64,000 nt of DNA from Micrococcales bacterium (lineage in GTDB: Bacteria; Actinomycetota; Actinomycetes; Actinomycetales; Dermatophilaceae), in assembly GCA_021287075.1 (NCBI GenBank), contig JAJTBD010000003.1, forward strand, positions 62,001 through 126,000, in the 5' to 3' direction. Positions 43,072 through 51,295 of this stretch are shown here, piece by piece. Positions within the stretch are counted from its first letter, which is position 1; every line of letters starts with the position of its first letter. A program made the translations under genes and the position numbers. The notes under the pieces are model-generated. The model was given only the letters and a program-made list of their open reading frames with translations. It was not told the origin of the DNA and ran no database searches.

Positions 43072-43137
43072 CCTTGCACCGTTCGCGCCGACAACACACA
43101 TCGGGCGAATCGGGGCAAATCACTCATTCGTGCAAGG
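43072..43137. promoter_or_regulatory. Inverted TTGCA repeat before the transcarboxylase operon
   Basis: CCTTGCAC (43072-43079) and GTGCAAGG (43130-43137) are perfect 8-bp arms 50 bp apart, with GGGGCAAAT between them. TTTGCAAA-type sites are bound by RamB and PrpR, which control acetate and propionate genes in Corynebacterium and Mycobacterium. The match is partial. The rest of 43138-43262 shows nothing clear. Confidence 0.3.
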
Positions 43138-43262
43138 CCTCCCCCGTAGTGACGGAGCAGACAGCACGGACATCGCGCCAGCCATAACAATCGGTTACCC
43201 GGGATGGTGGAAGCGCTTACGCACGTGATAGCTGCCCAGCCGACCGGGCCGCCCGAGAGACA

Positions 43263-43298
43263 GGTATGCCGCGTGCGATCGCTCGCACGCGGCATACC
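43263..43298. terminator. Motif-pair hairpin beyond the ABC transporter operon
   Basis: A 16-bp perfect stem GGTATGCCGCGTGCGA / TCGCACGCGGCATACC with a 4-nt loop lies 17 nt beyond the stop of the substrate-binding protein gene, so it is probably that operon's terminator. Confidence 0.8.
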
Positions 43299-43315
43299 CC
43301 TTGGCGGGGGCGAGC

Positions 43316-44287
43316 TCAGCCCAGGCCAGCCTCGCCCAGGAAGGACTTGGCCACGGCCGACGGGTCCTTCTTGTCGACGTCGACCTGCTTGAGCAGGGCG
43401 GACAGCTTGTCGGTGGTCAGGGCCTTGGACACGGCATCCAGCGCAGCCTCGCCCTCGGCGTTGAGGGCGCCCTGCTTGACCAGGGGCACGACATTCTGGG
43501 AGCCGAAGAGCTTTTTGTCGTCCTCGAGGGTGACGAAGCCGTTGGCCGCGATCGACGGGTCGGTGCTGAAGATGTTGGCGACGTCGACCTGGCCGTTCTT
43601 GAGGGCCTGCACCAGCGCCTGGCCCTTCAGCGGGCGGAAGGACTTGAAGCTCGCCTCGTAGGTCTTCTCCAGGCCGGGCACGCCCTGGGGGCGGGTCTTG
43701 AACTCCGGCGGCGCGGCGAGGGTCAGCTTGTCGGCCTTGCCCTTCAGCGAGCTGAGGTTGGTCAGCGAGTTCTTGCTCGCCGTCTCCTTGGTGACCACGA
43801 GCGAGTCGTTGTCCTCGGCCGCCGACCGCTTCAGCAGCGTCAGTCCCTTGGACTGGGCCATGCTCAGGGCCGCGTCATAGACGGTGTCGGGGTCGGTGCC
43901 GGTGAAGCCGTCGTCGTAGTAGAGCGCCAGCGCGCCGGTGTATTCGGGCACCAGCGTGATCGAGCCGTCCTCCAGGGCCTTGAGATAGATCTCGCGGCTG
44001 CCGATGCCGAGCTTGGTCGAGGCGTTGACGCCCTTGGCCTTGAGCGCACCGGCATAGATCTCGGCGAGCAGCTCGGACTCGGAGAAGTCGGCCGAGCCGA
44101 CCACGACCGGGCCGCCGCCGCCCGAGCCGGAGCTGGAGGCGCTGGCCGAGCCGGCCGCAGACGAGCTGGTCTCGGAGGCCATCGGGTCGGAGCCGCCGCC
44201 GCAGGCGGCCAGGGCGAGGGCGCCGGCGAGGGTGAGCGAGAGGGTCACCGCGCGCGTGGTGCGGCGGGTCGGGGTGCTGGTGGTCAT
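43316..44287 (-). CDS. Osmoprotectant ABC transporter substrate-binding lipoprotein
   Basis: This 323-residue OpuCC/ProX-type binding lipoprotein is for glycine betaine, choline or related quaternary amines. The lipobox is LALAAC (about Cys26), followed by a Ser/Gly linker. The first lobe holds VVVGSADFSESELLAEIYAG and the GSREIYLKAL/ VPEYTGALALYY block typical of the family. ATG 44287 overlaps the preceding permease stop (ATGA). It is the last gene of the four-gene transporter operon. Confidence 0.9.
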   Translation of the reverse strand: MTTSTPTRRTTRAVTLSLTLAGALALAACGGGSDPMASETSSSAAGSASASSSGSGGGGPVVVGSADFSESELLAEIYAGALKAKGVNASTKLGIGSREIYLKALEDGSITLVPEYTGALALYYDDGFTGTDPDTVYDAALSMAQSKGLTLLKRSAAEDNDSLVVTKETASKNSLTNLSSLKGKADKLTLAAPPEFKTRPQGVPGLEKTYEASFKSFRPLKGQALVQALKNGQVDVANIFSTDPSIAANGFVTLEDDKKLFGSQNVVPLVKQGALNAEGEAALDAVSKALTTDKLSALLKQVDVDKKDPSAVAKSFLGEAGLG

Positions 44288-45066
44288 GATGCTTCTCTTC
44301 CCTGAGTCGAAGCCGAGGCACCGATGGGTGCTCCAGCAGGGTCGGTGGTGGCAACCGGCTCGCGGCGGGGCTTCTTCCCGGCGCGGGTGGGATCGGTCAG
44401 GCCGGGCGAGACCGCGCCTCGCTCGACTCCGGCCAGGACGAGGTCGACGAGCACAGCCAGCGCCGCGACGAGGAGGGCGCCGGCAGCGGTCTGGGGATAG
44501 TCGGCGGAGGCGAGCCCGTCGAGGAGATAGCGCCCGAGGCCGCCGACACCGAGGACGGCGGCGATGGTCCACGTGGCCACCACCTGGAGGGTGGCCGAGC
44601 GCAGACCGGAGAGGATCAGCGGCAGCGCGCAGGGCAACTCGACCTCGCGCAGCACCCGCATCGGCGACATGCCCATCCCGCGGGCGGCGTCACGGGCGGC
44701 GGGGTCGACGGCCTCGACGCCCGCATAGGCGCCCGAGAGCAGCGGTGGGATGGCCAGGATGACCAGGACGATCACGGCTGGCAGCAGGAACGCGATGTCG
44801 GCGTTGGAGATGCGCGGGCCGAGCCACAGCGCCACCGCGAAGAGCAGTCCGAGGCTCGGGATGGCGCGCAGCGCGTTGGCGGCCGAGACCAGCCACTTGC
44901 CGCGCCCGGTGTGGCCGACCCAGACGCCGAGGGGGATCGCGATGGCAGCGGCGATCGCGACGACGAGCAGGCTCGCCCAGAGATGCTCGACGATGCGGGA
45001 GGGGATGCCGTCGGTGCCGCTCCAGTGGGCGGGGTCGGTGAGCCAGTCGATCACTGAGGCGATCAC
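44284..45066 (-). CDS. Osmoprotectant ABC transporter permease (second)
   Basis: This 260-residue inner-membrane permease has five or six helices and the EAA loop (AVDPAARDAARGMGMSPMRVLREVELPCALP; key residues E, A and G) that docks on the ATPase. A cytoplasmic tail of about 40 residues follows the last helix. GTG 45066 overlaps the previous stop by GTGA; a longer frame starting at 45093 is unlikely. It pairs with the permease encoded just before it. Confidence 0.9.
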   Translation of the reverse strand: MIASVIDWLTDPAHWSGTDGIPSRIVEHLWASLLVVAIAAAIAIPLGVWVGHTGRGKWLVSAANALRAIPSLGLLFAVALWLGPRISNADIAFLLPAVIVLVILAIPPLLSGAYAGVEAVDPAARDAARGMGMSPMRVLREVELPCALPLILSGLRSATLQVVATWTIAAVLGVGGLGRYLLDGLASADYPQTAAGALLVAALAVLVDLVLAGVERGAVSPGLTDPTRAGKKPRREPVATTDPAGAPIGASASTQGREAS

Positions 45067-45710
45067 GGGGCACCACGGACCGCCGAGCGCCACGGCGTGA
45101 GGAGCCGGGCGCCGACCTGGATGAGGACGTCGAGGGCCAGCGCGAGCAGCAGGCAGGCGAGGATGCCGGCACCCAGCTCGGCCGGGATGTTGCGCTCATA
45201 GCCGTCGACCAGCAGGTCGCCCAGCTGGGAGACGCCCAGCAGGCTGGCGACGCTGACGATGCTGACATTGCTCACCGCGGCCACCCGGAGACCGGCCGCG
45301 ATGACCGGGACCGCCAAGGGCAGTTCGACGGCGAAGAGCCGCCGCCACGGCCGGTATCCCATCGCCGTCGCCGCCTGGGCCACGTGGTCGGGGACCGAGC
45401 GCAGCCCGTCGACGACCGTGCGCACGAGCAGCGCGACGGTATAGACCGTCATGGCGGCAACGACATTGACCGGGTCGAGGATCTTGGTGCCCAGGATGAG
45501 CGGCATCAGGATGAACAGCGCCAGCGACGGGATGGTGTAGAGCAGGCCGGAGGCCGTCACGATCGCCGTGGCGACGCGGGGCCGGCGCGAGGCGGCCCAG
45601 CCGATGGGGATCGCGATGAGCAGACCAAGCACCAGCGGGATGCCGGCCAGCAGCAGATGGCGCCACGCGAGGGCCGCGATGTCGCCGGCGTGGTCGCTGA
45701 CCCAGGTCAC
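45063..45710 (-). CDS. Osmoprotectant ABC transporter permease (first)
   Basis: This 215-residue permease of the OpuCB/ProW type has about six helices, with the EAA-type loop DHVAQAATAMGYRPWRRLFAVELPLAVP (key A, G and E residues) at about 105-133. GTG 45710 overlaps the ATPase stop (GTGA) and its own stop overlaps the next GTG. The two permeases form the channel of one importer. Confidence 0.9.
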   Translation of the reverse strand: MTWVSDHAGDIAALAWRHLLLAGIPLVLGLLIAIPIGWAASRRPRVATAIVTASGLLYTIPSLALFILMPLILGTKILDPVNVVAAMTVYTVALLVRTVVDGLRSVPDHVAQAATAMGYRPWRRLFAVELPLAVPVIAAGLRVAAVSNVSIVSVASLLGVSQLGDLLVDGYERNIPAELGAGILACLLLALALDVLIQVGARLLTPWRSAVRGAP

Positions 45711-46900
45711 GGGTCGCGCCTCGGCTCGCTCGCCGCGGGCGGCGGCCCCGTCACGACCGGGAGCTCACCGGTCTGCTCGAGCAGCGCCGCAGCGCCGTCG
45801 TCGTCGCGCTGCTCCGGACGGTCGGCGGCCTCGATCTGCTGGAGCACCTCCGCGGCACGCACCGTGCCGACCAGGCGACCGTCGTCGTCGACCACCACTC
45901 CCCGCCGGCTCGGCGAGGACAGGGCCGAGTCGAGCGCGTTGCGCAACGGCCCGCCCTGCCGGGCGAGGGTGCCGCCGAGCGCCAGCGTGGCCGCCTCGAT
46001 GGGGGCGGTGAGGCGCTCGGGCTCGACCCAGCCCTGCGGCATACGTGCCTCGTCGACGACGAGCAGCCACGGGTCGCGGGTGACGGCACGGGCCTCGTCG
46101 GCGCTCGCGCCGAGCCGCACCGTCGGCTCGTCGTGGACCCGGACCTGGCCGTCGACAAAGCCGAGCGCGCGGTAGCCGCGGTCCTTGCCGACGAAATCGG
46201 CGACGAAGTCGTCGGCCGGGTGGGCCAGGAGATAGGCCGGCTCGGCCACCTGGGCGAGCTTGCCGCCGACCCGCAGCACCGCGACCTGGTCGCCGAGCCG
46301 GATCGCCTCGTCGATGTCGTGGGTGACGAAGACGATCGTCTTGCCGAGCTCGGCCTGGAGGCGCAGGAACTCGTCCTGGAGCTGCTCGCGCACGACCGGG
46401 TCGACGGCACTGAACGGCTCGTCCATGAGCATGACGGGCGGGTCGGCAGCGAGCGCCCGGGCGACGCCGACGCGCTGCTGCTGGCCACCGGAGAGCTGGC
46501 TGGGATAGCGCCGGGCCATCGACTCGTCGAGACCCACGACGGCGAGCATCTCGCGGGCTCTCTCGCGGGCCTTGCGCTTGTGCCAGCCGAGCAGCAGCGG
46601 CACGGTCGCGACGTTGTGCTCGATGGTGCGGTGGGGGAAAAGGCCGGCGTGCTGGATGACATAGCCGATGCCGGAGCGCAGGGCGTTGGCGTCCCTCGAC
46701 GCGGTGTCCTGGTCGTCGATGAGGATGCGGCCGCTGGTGGGCTCGATCATGCGGTTGATCATGCGCAGACTCGTCGTCTTGCCGCAGCCGGACGGACCGA
46801 CGAGCACGGTGATCTTGCCAGTGGGCGCCGTCAGCGTCAGATCGTCGACGGCCACGGTGCCGTCGGGATAGCGCTTCGAGACCTGCTCGAGCCTGATCAT
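45707..46900 (-). CDS. Osmoprotectant ABC transporter ATPase with CBS domain
   Basis: This 397-residue ProV/OpuCA-type ATPase powers the importer. The Walker A is GPSGCGKTTS, the signature LSGGQQQRVGVARAL, the Walker B VMLMDEPFSAVDP and the switch His in VTHDIDEAI. The C-terminal region (about 270-370) contains a CBS-like part (GVVVDDDGRLVGTVRAAEVL), which in OpuA senses ionic strength. ATG 46900 is preceded by TAGGGT (46913-46908 on the minus strand) at 7 nt with no ribosome site, so a leaderless start is likely. All four transporter genes overlap by 4 bp. Confidence 0.92.
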   Translation of the reverse strand: MIRLEQVSKRYPDGTVAVDDLTLTAPTGKITVLVGPSGCGKTTSLRMINRMIEPTSGRILIDDQDTASRDANALRSGIGYVIQHAGLFPHRTIEHNVATVPLLLGWHKRKARERAREMLAVVGLDESMARRYPSQLSGGQQQRVGVARALAADPPVMLMDEPFSAVDPVVREQLQDEFLRLQAELGKTIVFVTHDIDEAIRLGDQVAVLRVGGKLAQVAEPAYLLAHPADDFVADFVGKDRGYRALGFVDGQVRVHDEPTVRLGASADEARAVTRDPWLLVVDEARMPQGWVEPERLTAPIEAATLALGGTLARQGGPLRNALDSALSSPSRRGVVVDDDGRLVGTVRAAEVLQQIEAADRPEQRDDDGAAALLEQTGELPVVTGPPPAASEPRRDP

Positions 46901-47013
46901 GCGGTCGACCCTAACCCGGCGCACCGACAGCCGACCTGCCAAGCGGCCGGTGGATCTGCGGCCAGCCAGCCCCGCGGGCGGACGAGCCGCAGGTCAGGGC
47001 GCGGTCCGGCTGC

Positions 47014-47343
47014 TCACTCCGGGGGCCGGGTGACCGCCTCGGCCAGCCACGCGGCATACGCCTCGGTGGCGGCGACGATCGGCATGGCGATGACCTCGGG
47101 GGTCTCGTAGGGGTGCTCCTGCTCGACCCGCGCGGCCAGCTCGTCGAAGCGGCCGGGCGTGGTCTTGGCCAGGATCAGACACTCCGGGTCGGCCTGCACG
47201 ACGCCGTCCCAGCGGTAGTAGGAGGTCATGTCCGGCAGCACCTGCGCGCAGGCCGCGAGTCGCTCCTCGACCAACAGGCGGGCGATCCGCTCGGCAGTGG
47301 CGCTGTCGGGGGTGGTGATGTGGACCTCGAGAGCCTCGGTCAT
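47014..47343 (-). CDS. cutA: CutA divalent-cation tolerance protein
   Basis: This 109-residue trimeric ferredoxin-like fold protein is linked to copper tolerance in E. coli. It has the family start LEVHITTPDSATAERIARLLVEERLAACAQV, the core SYYRWDGVVQADPECLILAKT and the ending HPYETPEVIAMPI (key residues H, Y, E). ATG 47343 lies 7 nt after the dcd stop, so it is probably co-transcribed with dcd. No copper regulator adjoins it. Confidence 0.92.
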   Translation of the reverse strand: MTEALEVHITTPDSATAERIARLLVEERLAACAQVLPDMTSYYRWDGVVQADPECLILAKTTPGRFDELAARVEQEHPYETPEVIAMPIVAATEAYAAWLAEAVTRPPE

Positions 47344-47350
47344 CTTGCCC

Positions 47351-47926
47351 TCACAGGTCCGTGCGGCGGAAGTTCTGCCAGGAGCGGCTCGCGGTCGGGC
47401 CCCGCTGCCCCTGGTAGTGCGAGCCGTATCTGGCCGAGCCGTACGGGTTCTCGGCCGGCGAGCTGAGGCGGAAGAAGCAGAGCTGGCCGATCTTCATGCC
47501 GGGCCACAGCATGATCGGCAGGGTCGCCACATTGCTGAGCTCGAGCGTGACATGCCCGCTGAAGCCGGGGTCGACGAAGCCTGCGGTGGCGTGGGTGAGC
47601 AGGCCAAGACGTCCGAGGCTCGACTTGCCCTCGACACGGGCCGCGAGGTCGTCGGGCAGGGTCACCGCCTCCAGCGTCGAGCCGAGGACGAACTCCCCCG
47701 GGTGCAGCACGAAGCCCTCGCCCGGGTCGACCTCGATCAGCCGCGTGAGCTCGGGCTGCTCCTGGGCCGGGTCGATGACCGGGTACTTGTGGTTGTCGAA
47801 GAGCCGGAAGAACTTGTCGAGGCGCACGTCCACCGAGCTCGGCTGGACCATGCCGGCGTCCCACGGGTCCAGGACCACCCGCTGGGCGTCGATCTCGGCT
47901 CGGATGTCACGGTCGGAGAGCAGCAC
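47351..47926 (-). CDS. dcd: dCTP deaminase
   Basis: This 191-residue trimeric enzyme converts dCTP toward dUMP for thymidylate synthesis. It has [30 protein letters not shown], the catalytic core [12 protein letters not shown] with [19 protein letters not shown] (the Glu is catalytic), and the nucleotide-closing tail around [14 protein letters not shown]. Actinobacterial members are often bifunctional (dUMP-forming), which this region fits but does not prove. GTG 47926 is preceded by TAGCGT (47938-47933 on the minus strand) at 6 nt, a likely leaderless start. Confidence 0.94.
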   Translation of the reverse strand: MLLSDRDIRAEIDAQRVVLDPWDAGMVQPSSVDVRLDKFFRLFDNHKYPVIDPAQEQPELTRLIEVDPGEGFVLHPGEFVLGSTLEAVTLPDDLAARVEGKSSLGRLGLLTHATAGFVDPGFSGHVTLELSNVATLPIMLWPGMKIGQLCFFRLSSPAENPYGSARYGSHYQGQRGPTASRSWQNFRRTDL

Positions 47927-48040
47927 CCCGTCACGCTAGCGCGCGGCGCCACACGAGGGGAGGTATGCCGCGTGGGCGGGTGCGTGAGGGCCCGAATGCG
48001 TGGGCTAGAATCGCCATTCGCAGCCCACCAGTGGGCGCGC

Positions 48041-48114
48041 GCCGATGTAGCTCAATGGTAGAGCGCCAGCTTCCCAAGCTGGACACGCGGGTTCGATTCC
48101 CGTCATCGGCTCCA
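48041..48114 (+). tRNA. tRNA-Gly (anticodon CCC)
   Basis: The cloverleaf has acceptor GCCGATG/CATCGGC, anticodon arm CCAGC-TTCCCAA-GCTGG (anticodon CCC), T-arm CGGGTTCGATTCCCG, discriminator T and an encoded CCA (48112-48114), unlike the other tRNAs here. TAGAAT (48006-48011) is a likely -10. A GTATGCCG word lies upstream at 47963. Confidence 0.94.
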
Positions 48115-48122
48115 GACATCGC

Positions 48123-48160
48123 AGCCGCAGGCCCGGAGCACATGCTCGGCCTGCGGCTTT
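48123..48160 (+). terminator. Terminator of tRNA-Gly
   Basis: An 11-bp stem AGCCGCAGGCC / GGCCTGCGGCT, with a 14-nt loop and a following TTT, starts 9 nt after the tRNA. The rest of the 48161-48304 gap shows nothing clear. Confidence 0.82.
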
Positions 48161-48304
48161 GTCATGTCCTGCGGATCACATCCGCGGCTCCAGGAACCAC
48201 GCAACATCCCGCCGCCCCTCAGCGCATCTCACAGTTGAACGGCCACGGGAGACCGGGCCGACCGGCAAGACTGGCAGTGAGCCACGGAGATCGAGGAGGA
48301 CGTC

Positions 48305-49024
48305 ATGACAACGCTTCAGCAGATGCGTCGGGTGGGGCTGGTGACGGTGGCGGGCGCCGCGCTCGCGCTGAGTGCCTGCGGTGGGTCCTCGGATGATGGG
48401 GCGAGCACGACGAGCGCCGGTGCCACGGGCGCCGGGACCACGTCCACCACCTCGGCCAGCCAGGCGAGCACGAGCGGCGGGGCAGGCACGACCTCTGCGA
48501 CGCCGGCCGACGCCTCGACCCCGGCCGGCACCACCAGCCAGCCCGGGAGCGGCACCACCAGCCAGCCCGCAGCCGGCACCACGAGCATGGCGCCGTCCAC
48601 GACGACTGCCACCGGCGGCTCCGGCGTCACCCGGGTCGACCCGAAGGCCTACGCCGGCCCCGTGGCCGGCGACTACCGCTTCGTCTCGCCGTCGGGCAAC
48701 CTCTACTGCGGCAAGACGGCCAACATCGTCGGCTGCCAGTCGCATGACCTGGTCGCCAACCTGCCCAAGTGCAACAACCCCGACACCGCGCAGGCGTTCA
48801 TCGCGGTCGGCCCCAACGGGACCGAGCGGCGCTGCACCAACGAGGGTGTCTTCATCGAGCAGAGCCCCAAGGTCCTGCCCTATGGCTCGTGGCTCGTCAT
48901 GGGCGACTACTCCTGCGTCTCCGAGAAGTCGGGCATCTCGTGCACCTACACGCGCACGGTCAAGGGCGAGCAGGACGAGCTGGGCTTCCACGCCTCCCGG
49001 CAGGGCTTCGAGTTCGCCGGCTAA
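48305..49024 (+). CDS. Lipoprotein with Ser/Thr/Gly linker and Cys-rich domain
   Basis: This 239-residue exported lipoprotein has the lipobox ALSAC (Cys25), a 75-residue linker made almost only of Gly, Ser, Thr and Ala that should span the wall, and a C-terminal domain (about 110-239) with GDYRFVSPSGNLYCG. Six cysteines are likely disulfide-bonded. ATG 48305 has GAGGAGGA upstream. The same kind of Cys-rich domain recurs in actinobacterial surface proteins, but I cannot name its function. Confidence 0.75.
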   Translation: MTTLQQMRRVGLVTVAGAALALSACGGSSDDGASTTSAGATGAGTTSTTSASQASTSGGAGTTSATPADASTPAGTTSQPGSGTTSQPAAGTTSMAPSTTTATGGSGVTRVDPKAYAGPVAGDYRFVSPSGNLYCGKTANIVGCQSHDLVANLPKCNNPDTAQAFIAVGPNGTERRCTNEGVFIEQSPKVLPYGSWLVMGDYSCVSEKSGISCTYTRTVKGEQDELGFHASRQGFEFAG

Positions 49025-49049
49025 GTGTCGCTGGCGTGGGCGCGCCCCG

Positions 49050-49078
49050 GGGTGAGATCACCCGGGGTGAGCTCACCC
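49050..49078. repeat. Two tandem 14-bp palindromes between convergent genes
   Basis: GGGTGAGATCACCC (49050-49063) and GGGTGAGCTCACCC (49065-49078) lie one base apart between the stops of two convergent genes. They could make a bidirectional terminator or be paired protein sites. Confidence 0.6.
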
Positions 49079-49088
49079 AGGGTGGGCG

Positions 49089-49913
49089 TCAGCCCGGGAC
49101 GACCCAGCGCACGATCGTGACCAGGCCGACGATCGCGCAGATGACCGCGAAGAGCGCCAGGGCGAGAGCGATCACCATGGCGGTGTCGATGCCCTTGCGC
49201 TCTGACGAGCCGGCCGGGACGACCTTGCCCAGCTTGGGACGGTCGCCCGCGGGCCGGAGCGTGGCACTCGCGCCCTCGGCGGCGCGCAGGGAGGTCGCCT
49301 CCGGCTCATCGGACTCGTCGGACTCGTCGGACTCGTCGGGAGTCGCCACCTCGTCGCGGCTGTCTGCCTCATCGAGCTCGTCGACGTGCTCGACCTCGAC
49401 CACGCCGGGGTCGTCCATCGCCGGGAGCTCGTCGGCGGCCGCGGGGTCGAGCTCCTCGGAGCTGTCAGGGGCCGCGCCATCGCGGCCGACGGGCTCATCG
49501 GCGTCGGCCTCGGGCTGGGACTCGGCCGGCGCGGGGTGGGGGTCATAGACGACCCGGTCGAGGCTCGGGTCGGACTCGATGGCCTTGCGCTGGAGCGCGG
49601 CGATGCGCGGGATCTGCTCGTCGGCCTCGCGCACCGAGGCCGGCAGCGAGCGCCACATCTCGGCGAAGTCGTCACGGTGGTGGGCCCGCCACGCGTCGGT
49701 GGCCTCCTGGACCTCCGGGCCCTTGCGGCCGGTGCCGAACCAGGCCGCCGCGGCCTCGGGGAGGTCGCCAAGCGCATAGTGCGCCTCGCCGAGGGCGTCG
49801 AGGGCCCCGCGATCGTCGCTGACCTCGACCAGGTCGCGGAGACGATCGCGCGCCTCCTCTGGGCGTCCGGCCGCCAGGTCGTCACGGGCGCGGCTCACGG
49901 CGTCGTTGCTCAC
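49089..49913 (-). CDS. DUF6584-like protein with acidic linker and C-terminal helix
   Basis: This 274-residue protein has an N-terminal TPR-like helical domain (about 1-110: NDAVSRARDDLAAGRPEEARDRL, LGEAHYALGDLPEAAAAWF), a long Asp/Glu/Pro-rich linker (about 120-225) containing a DES triplet repeat, and one membrane helix near the C-terminus (about 245-268). It should be tail-anchored with the TPR part in the cytoplasm. GTG 49913 is preceded by CATACT (49925-49920 on the minus strand) at 6 nt, a possible leaderless start whose -10 overlaps a GTATGCC word. Function unknown. Confidence 0.75.
   Translation of the reverse strand: MSNDAVSRARDDLAAGRPEEARDRLRDLVEVSDDRGALDALGEAHYALGDLPEAAAAWFGTGRKGPEVQEATDAWRAHHRDDFAEMWRSLPASVREADEQIPRIAALQRKAIESDPSLDRVVYDPHPAPAESQPEADADEPVGRDGAAPDSSEELDPAAADELPAMDDPGVVEVEHVDELDEADSRDEVATPDESDESDESDEPEATSLRAAEGASATLRPAGDRPKLGKVVPAGSSERKGIDTAMVIALALALFAVICAIVGLVTIVRWVVPG
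49311..49337. repeat. Three tandem 9-bp units in the acidic linker
   Basis: GGACTCGTC is repeated three times exactly, encoding DES-DES-DE on the minus strand. Such in-frame units can expand or contract by slippage. Confidence 0.85.
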
Positions 49914-50001
49914 AGATGCAGTATGCCGCCAGCGGCCGACACTCGGAGGCTTCGGCACGCCTGTGGCAGCGGCGGCGACACCGGCCACCTGGCGTGAGGG
50001 G

Positions 50002-51195
50002 TCAGCGGTGGCCGGCGCGCAGGACGAGCTCCAGCTCGAAGCGGATGTCCGGATCGTCCAGGGCCTCGCCGAAGATCTCCCGCAGCTGCGCCAGCCGGTA
50101 GCCCACCGTCTGCTCGTGGATGCGCAGCTCCCTGGCGATGGGCGCGCGCTGGCCGTGGTGCCGCAGCCAGGCGAGCAGGGTGGCGGTCAGCCGCTCGCGC
50201 TGGCTGGGGCGCAGGTCCGCGAGCGGGGCCAGCCGGGCGCGGGCGAGGTCGGTGACGACATGTGGCTCGGCGGCCAGGACGAGCTCGGTGAGCCGCTCGT
50301 CGACCCAGAGCGCGTGGGGCGTCTCCGCCCCGGTCATGGCGGCGCCGGTAGCATGCAAGACCGTCTGAGCCAGCATCGCCAGACGGAGCGAGTCGGACGC
50401 CTCCCCCAACGGCCGGGGCGGTCCGACCACGGCCGAGCGCTCGCGCAGCGCCGCGTCGATCTGGCGGCGCCGTCGGGCCGAGAGCGGCTCGGGGAGCACG
50501 GCCACGGCATCGGCATCGCGGCCGACGACCACCGCCTCGACCCCAAGGGCACTGCGGATCCCCTCGGCGGAGTCGAGCGGGAGCCACACGACCACCACCC
50601 GCTCGGGCACCGCCCAGCCGGCGGCGACCGCGGCAAGCCGCACCGACTCCTCGTCACCGTGACCACGCACGACCAGGTCGGCGACCTCGGCCCGCAGGCG
50701 GTCGCGCTCCCCCGCGCGGTCGGCGACCTCCGCGGCATACCCCTCGGCGCTCGCCGCGGACAGCTCCTCGATATAGGCCAGGATCGACTCCCCCAGGCTC
50801 ACCAGCACCGGGGTCTCCAGGCCGGCGTCCATCGCCACGCGCGAGACCTGCCGGAAGGTCGCCCGGGCCCCATGGCGGTATGCCGCGAGCAGCGCATCGA
50901 GGGTGCGGCCCATCCGCACCTCCCCCCGGCCCAGCCCCTCGTAGACAACGCGGCTGTCGACCGTCAGCCCCGGCTCCGCCGTCCCCGGCAGCTCGAGGAA
51001 GCGGTCGAACGCGACCTCGACGCCGCGGCGCACGCCCTCGCCGAAGCGGCCCTCCAGCGGCCGGGCGTAGTCGGGCACGGCCCGCCCCAGGCTCTGGATC
51101 ACGTCATCGGCGATGCGCGCCATCTCGGGACGCAGCAGATCGCCAATTTCGGCGGGAAGGGACAACCATGGCGGGTCCTCGATCGGCTGATCCAC
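50002..51195 (-). CDS. PucR-family transcriptional regulator
   Basis: This 397-residue regulator has an N-terminal sensor region (about 1-170, helical), a middle GGDEF-like/CdaR region (about 190-320), and the PucR C-terminal helix-turn-helix APIARELRIHEQTVGYRLAQLREIFG near 355-380. GTG 51195 is preceded by AAGGGGG and an A7 tract; the frame upstream is spurious. It is divergent from the ferredoxin reductase and desaturase genes over 100 bp, so it probably controls them in response to a lipid or fatty-acid cue. The ligand is unknown. Confidence 0.88.
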   Translation of the reverse strand: MDQPIEDPPWLSLPAEIGDLLRPEMARIADDVIQSLGRAVPDYARPLEGRFGEGVRRGVEVAFDRFLELPGTAEPGLTVDSRVVYEGLGRGEVRMGRTLDALLAAYRHGARATFRQVSRVAMDAGLETPVLVSLGESILAYIEELSAASAEGYAAEVADRAGERDRLRAEVADLVVRGHGDEESVRLAAVAAGWAVPERVVVVWLPLDSAEGIRSALGVEAVVVGRDADAVAVLPEPLSARRRRQIDAALRERSAVVGPPRPLGEASDSLRLAMLAQTVLHATGAAMTGAETPHALWVDERLTELVLAAEPHVVTDLARARLAPLADLRPSQRERLTATLLAWLRHHGQRAPIARELRIHEQTVGYRLAQLREIFGEALDDPDIRFELELVLRAGHR

Positions 51196-51295
51196 GCCGC
51201 CGCCCCCTTTTTTTATCGGGATCACACAGTTTCTCCTGCGCAATCGTAGGTCCTGTGAGGAGAGATCGGACCCCTGTCGGCGCGAAGATCGATAT
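51196..51295. promoter_or_regulatory. Divergent promoter region, PucR gene and desaturase operon
   Basis: This 100-bp region is more AT-rich than the rest and contains a T/A run (51207-51214) and a CACAG (51225-51229) … CTGTG (51253-51257) inverted repeat that could be the PucR operator. GATATATG at the right end spans the reductase start; no clear -35/-10 pair was found. Confidence 0.4.
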
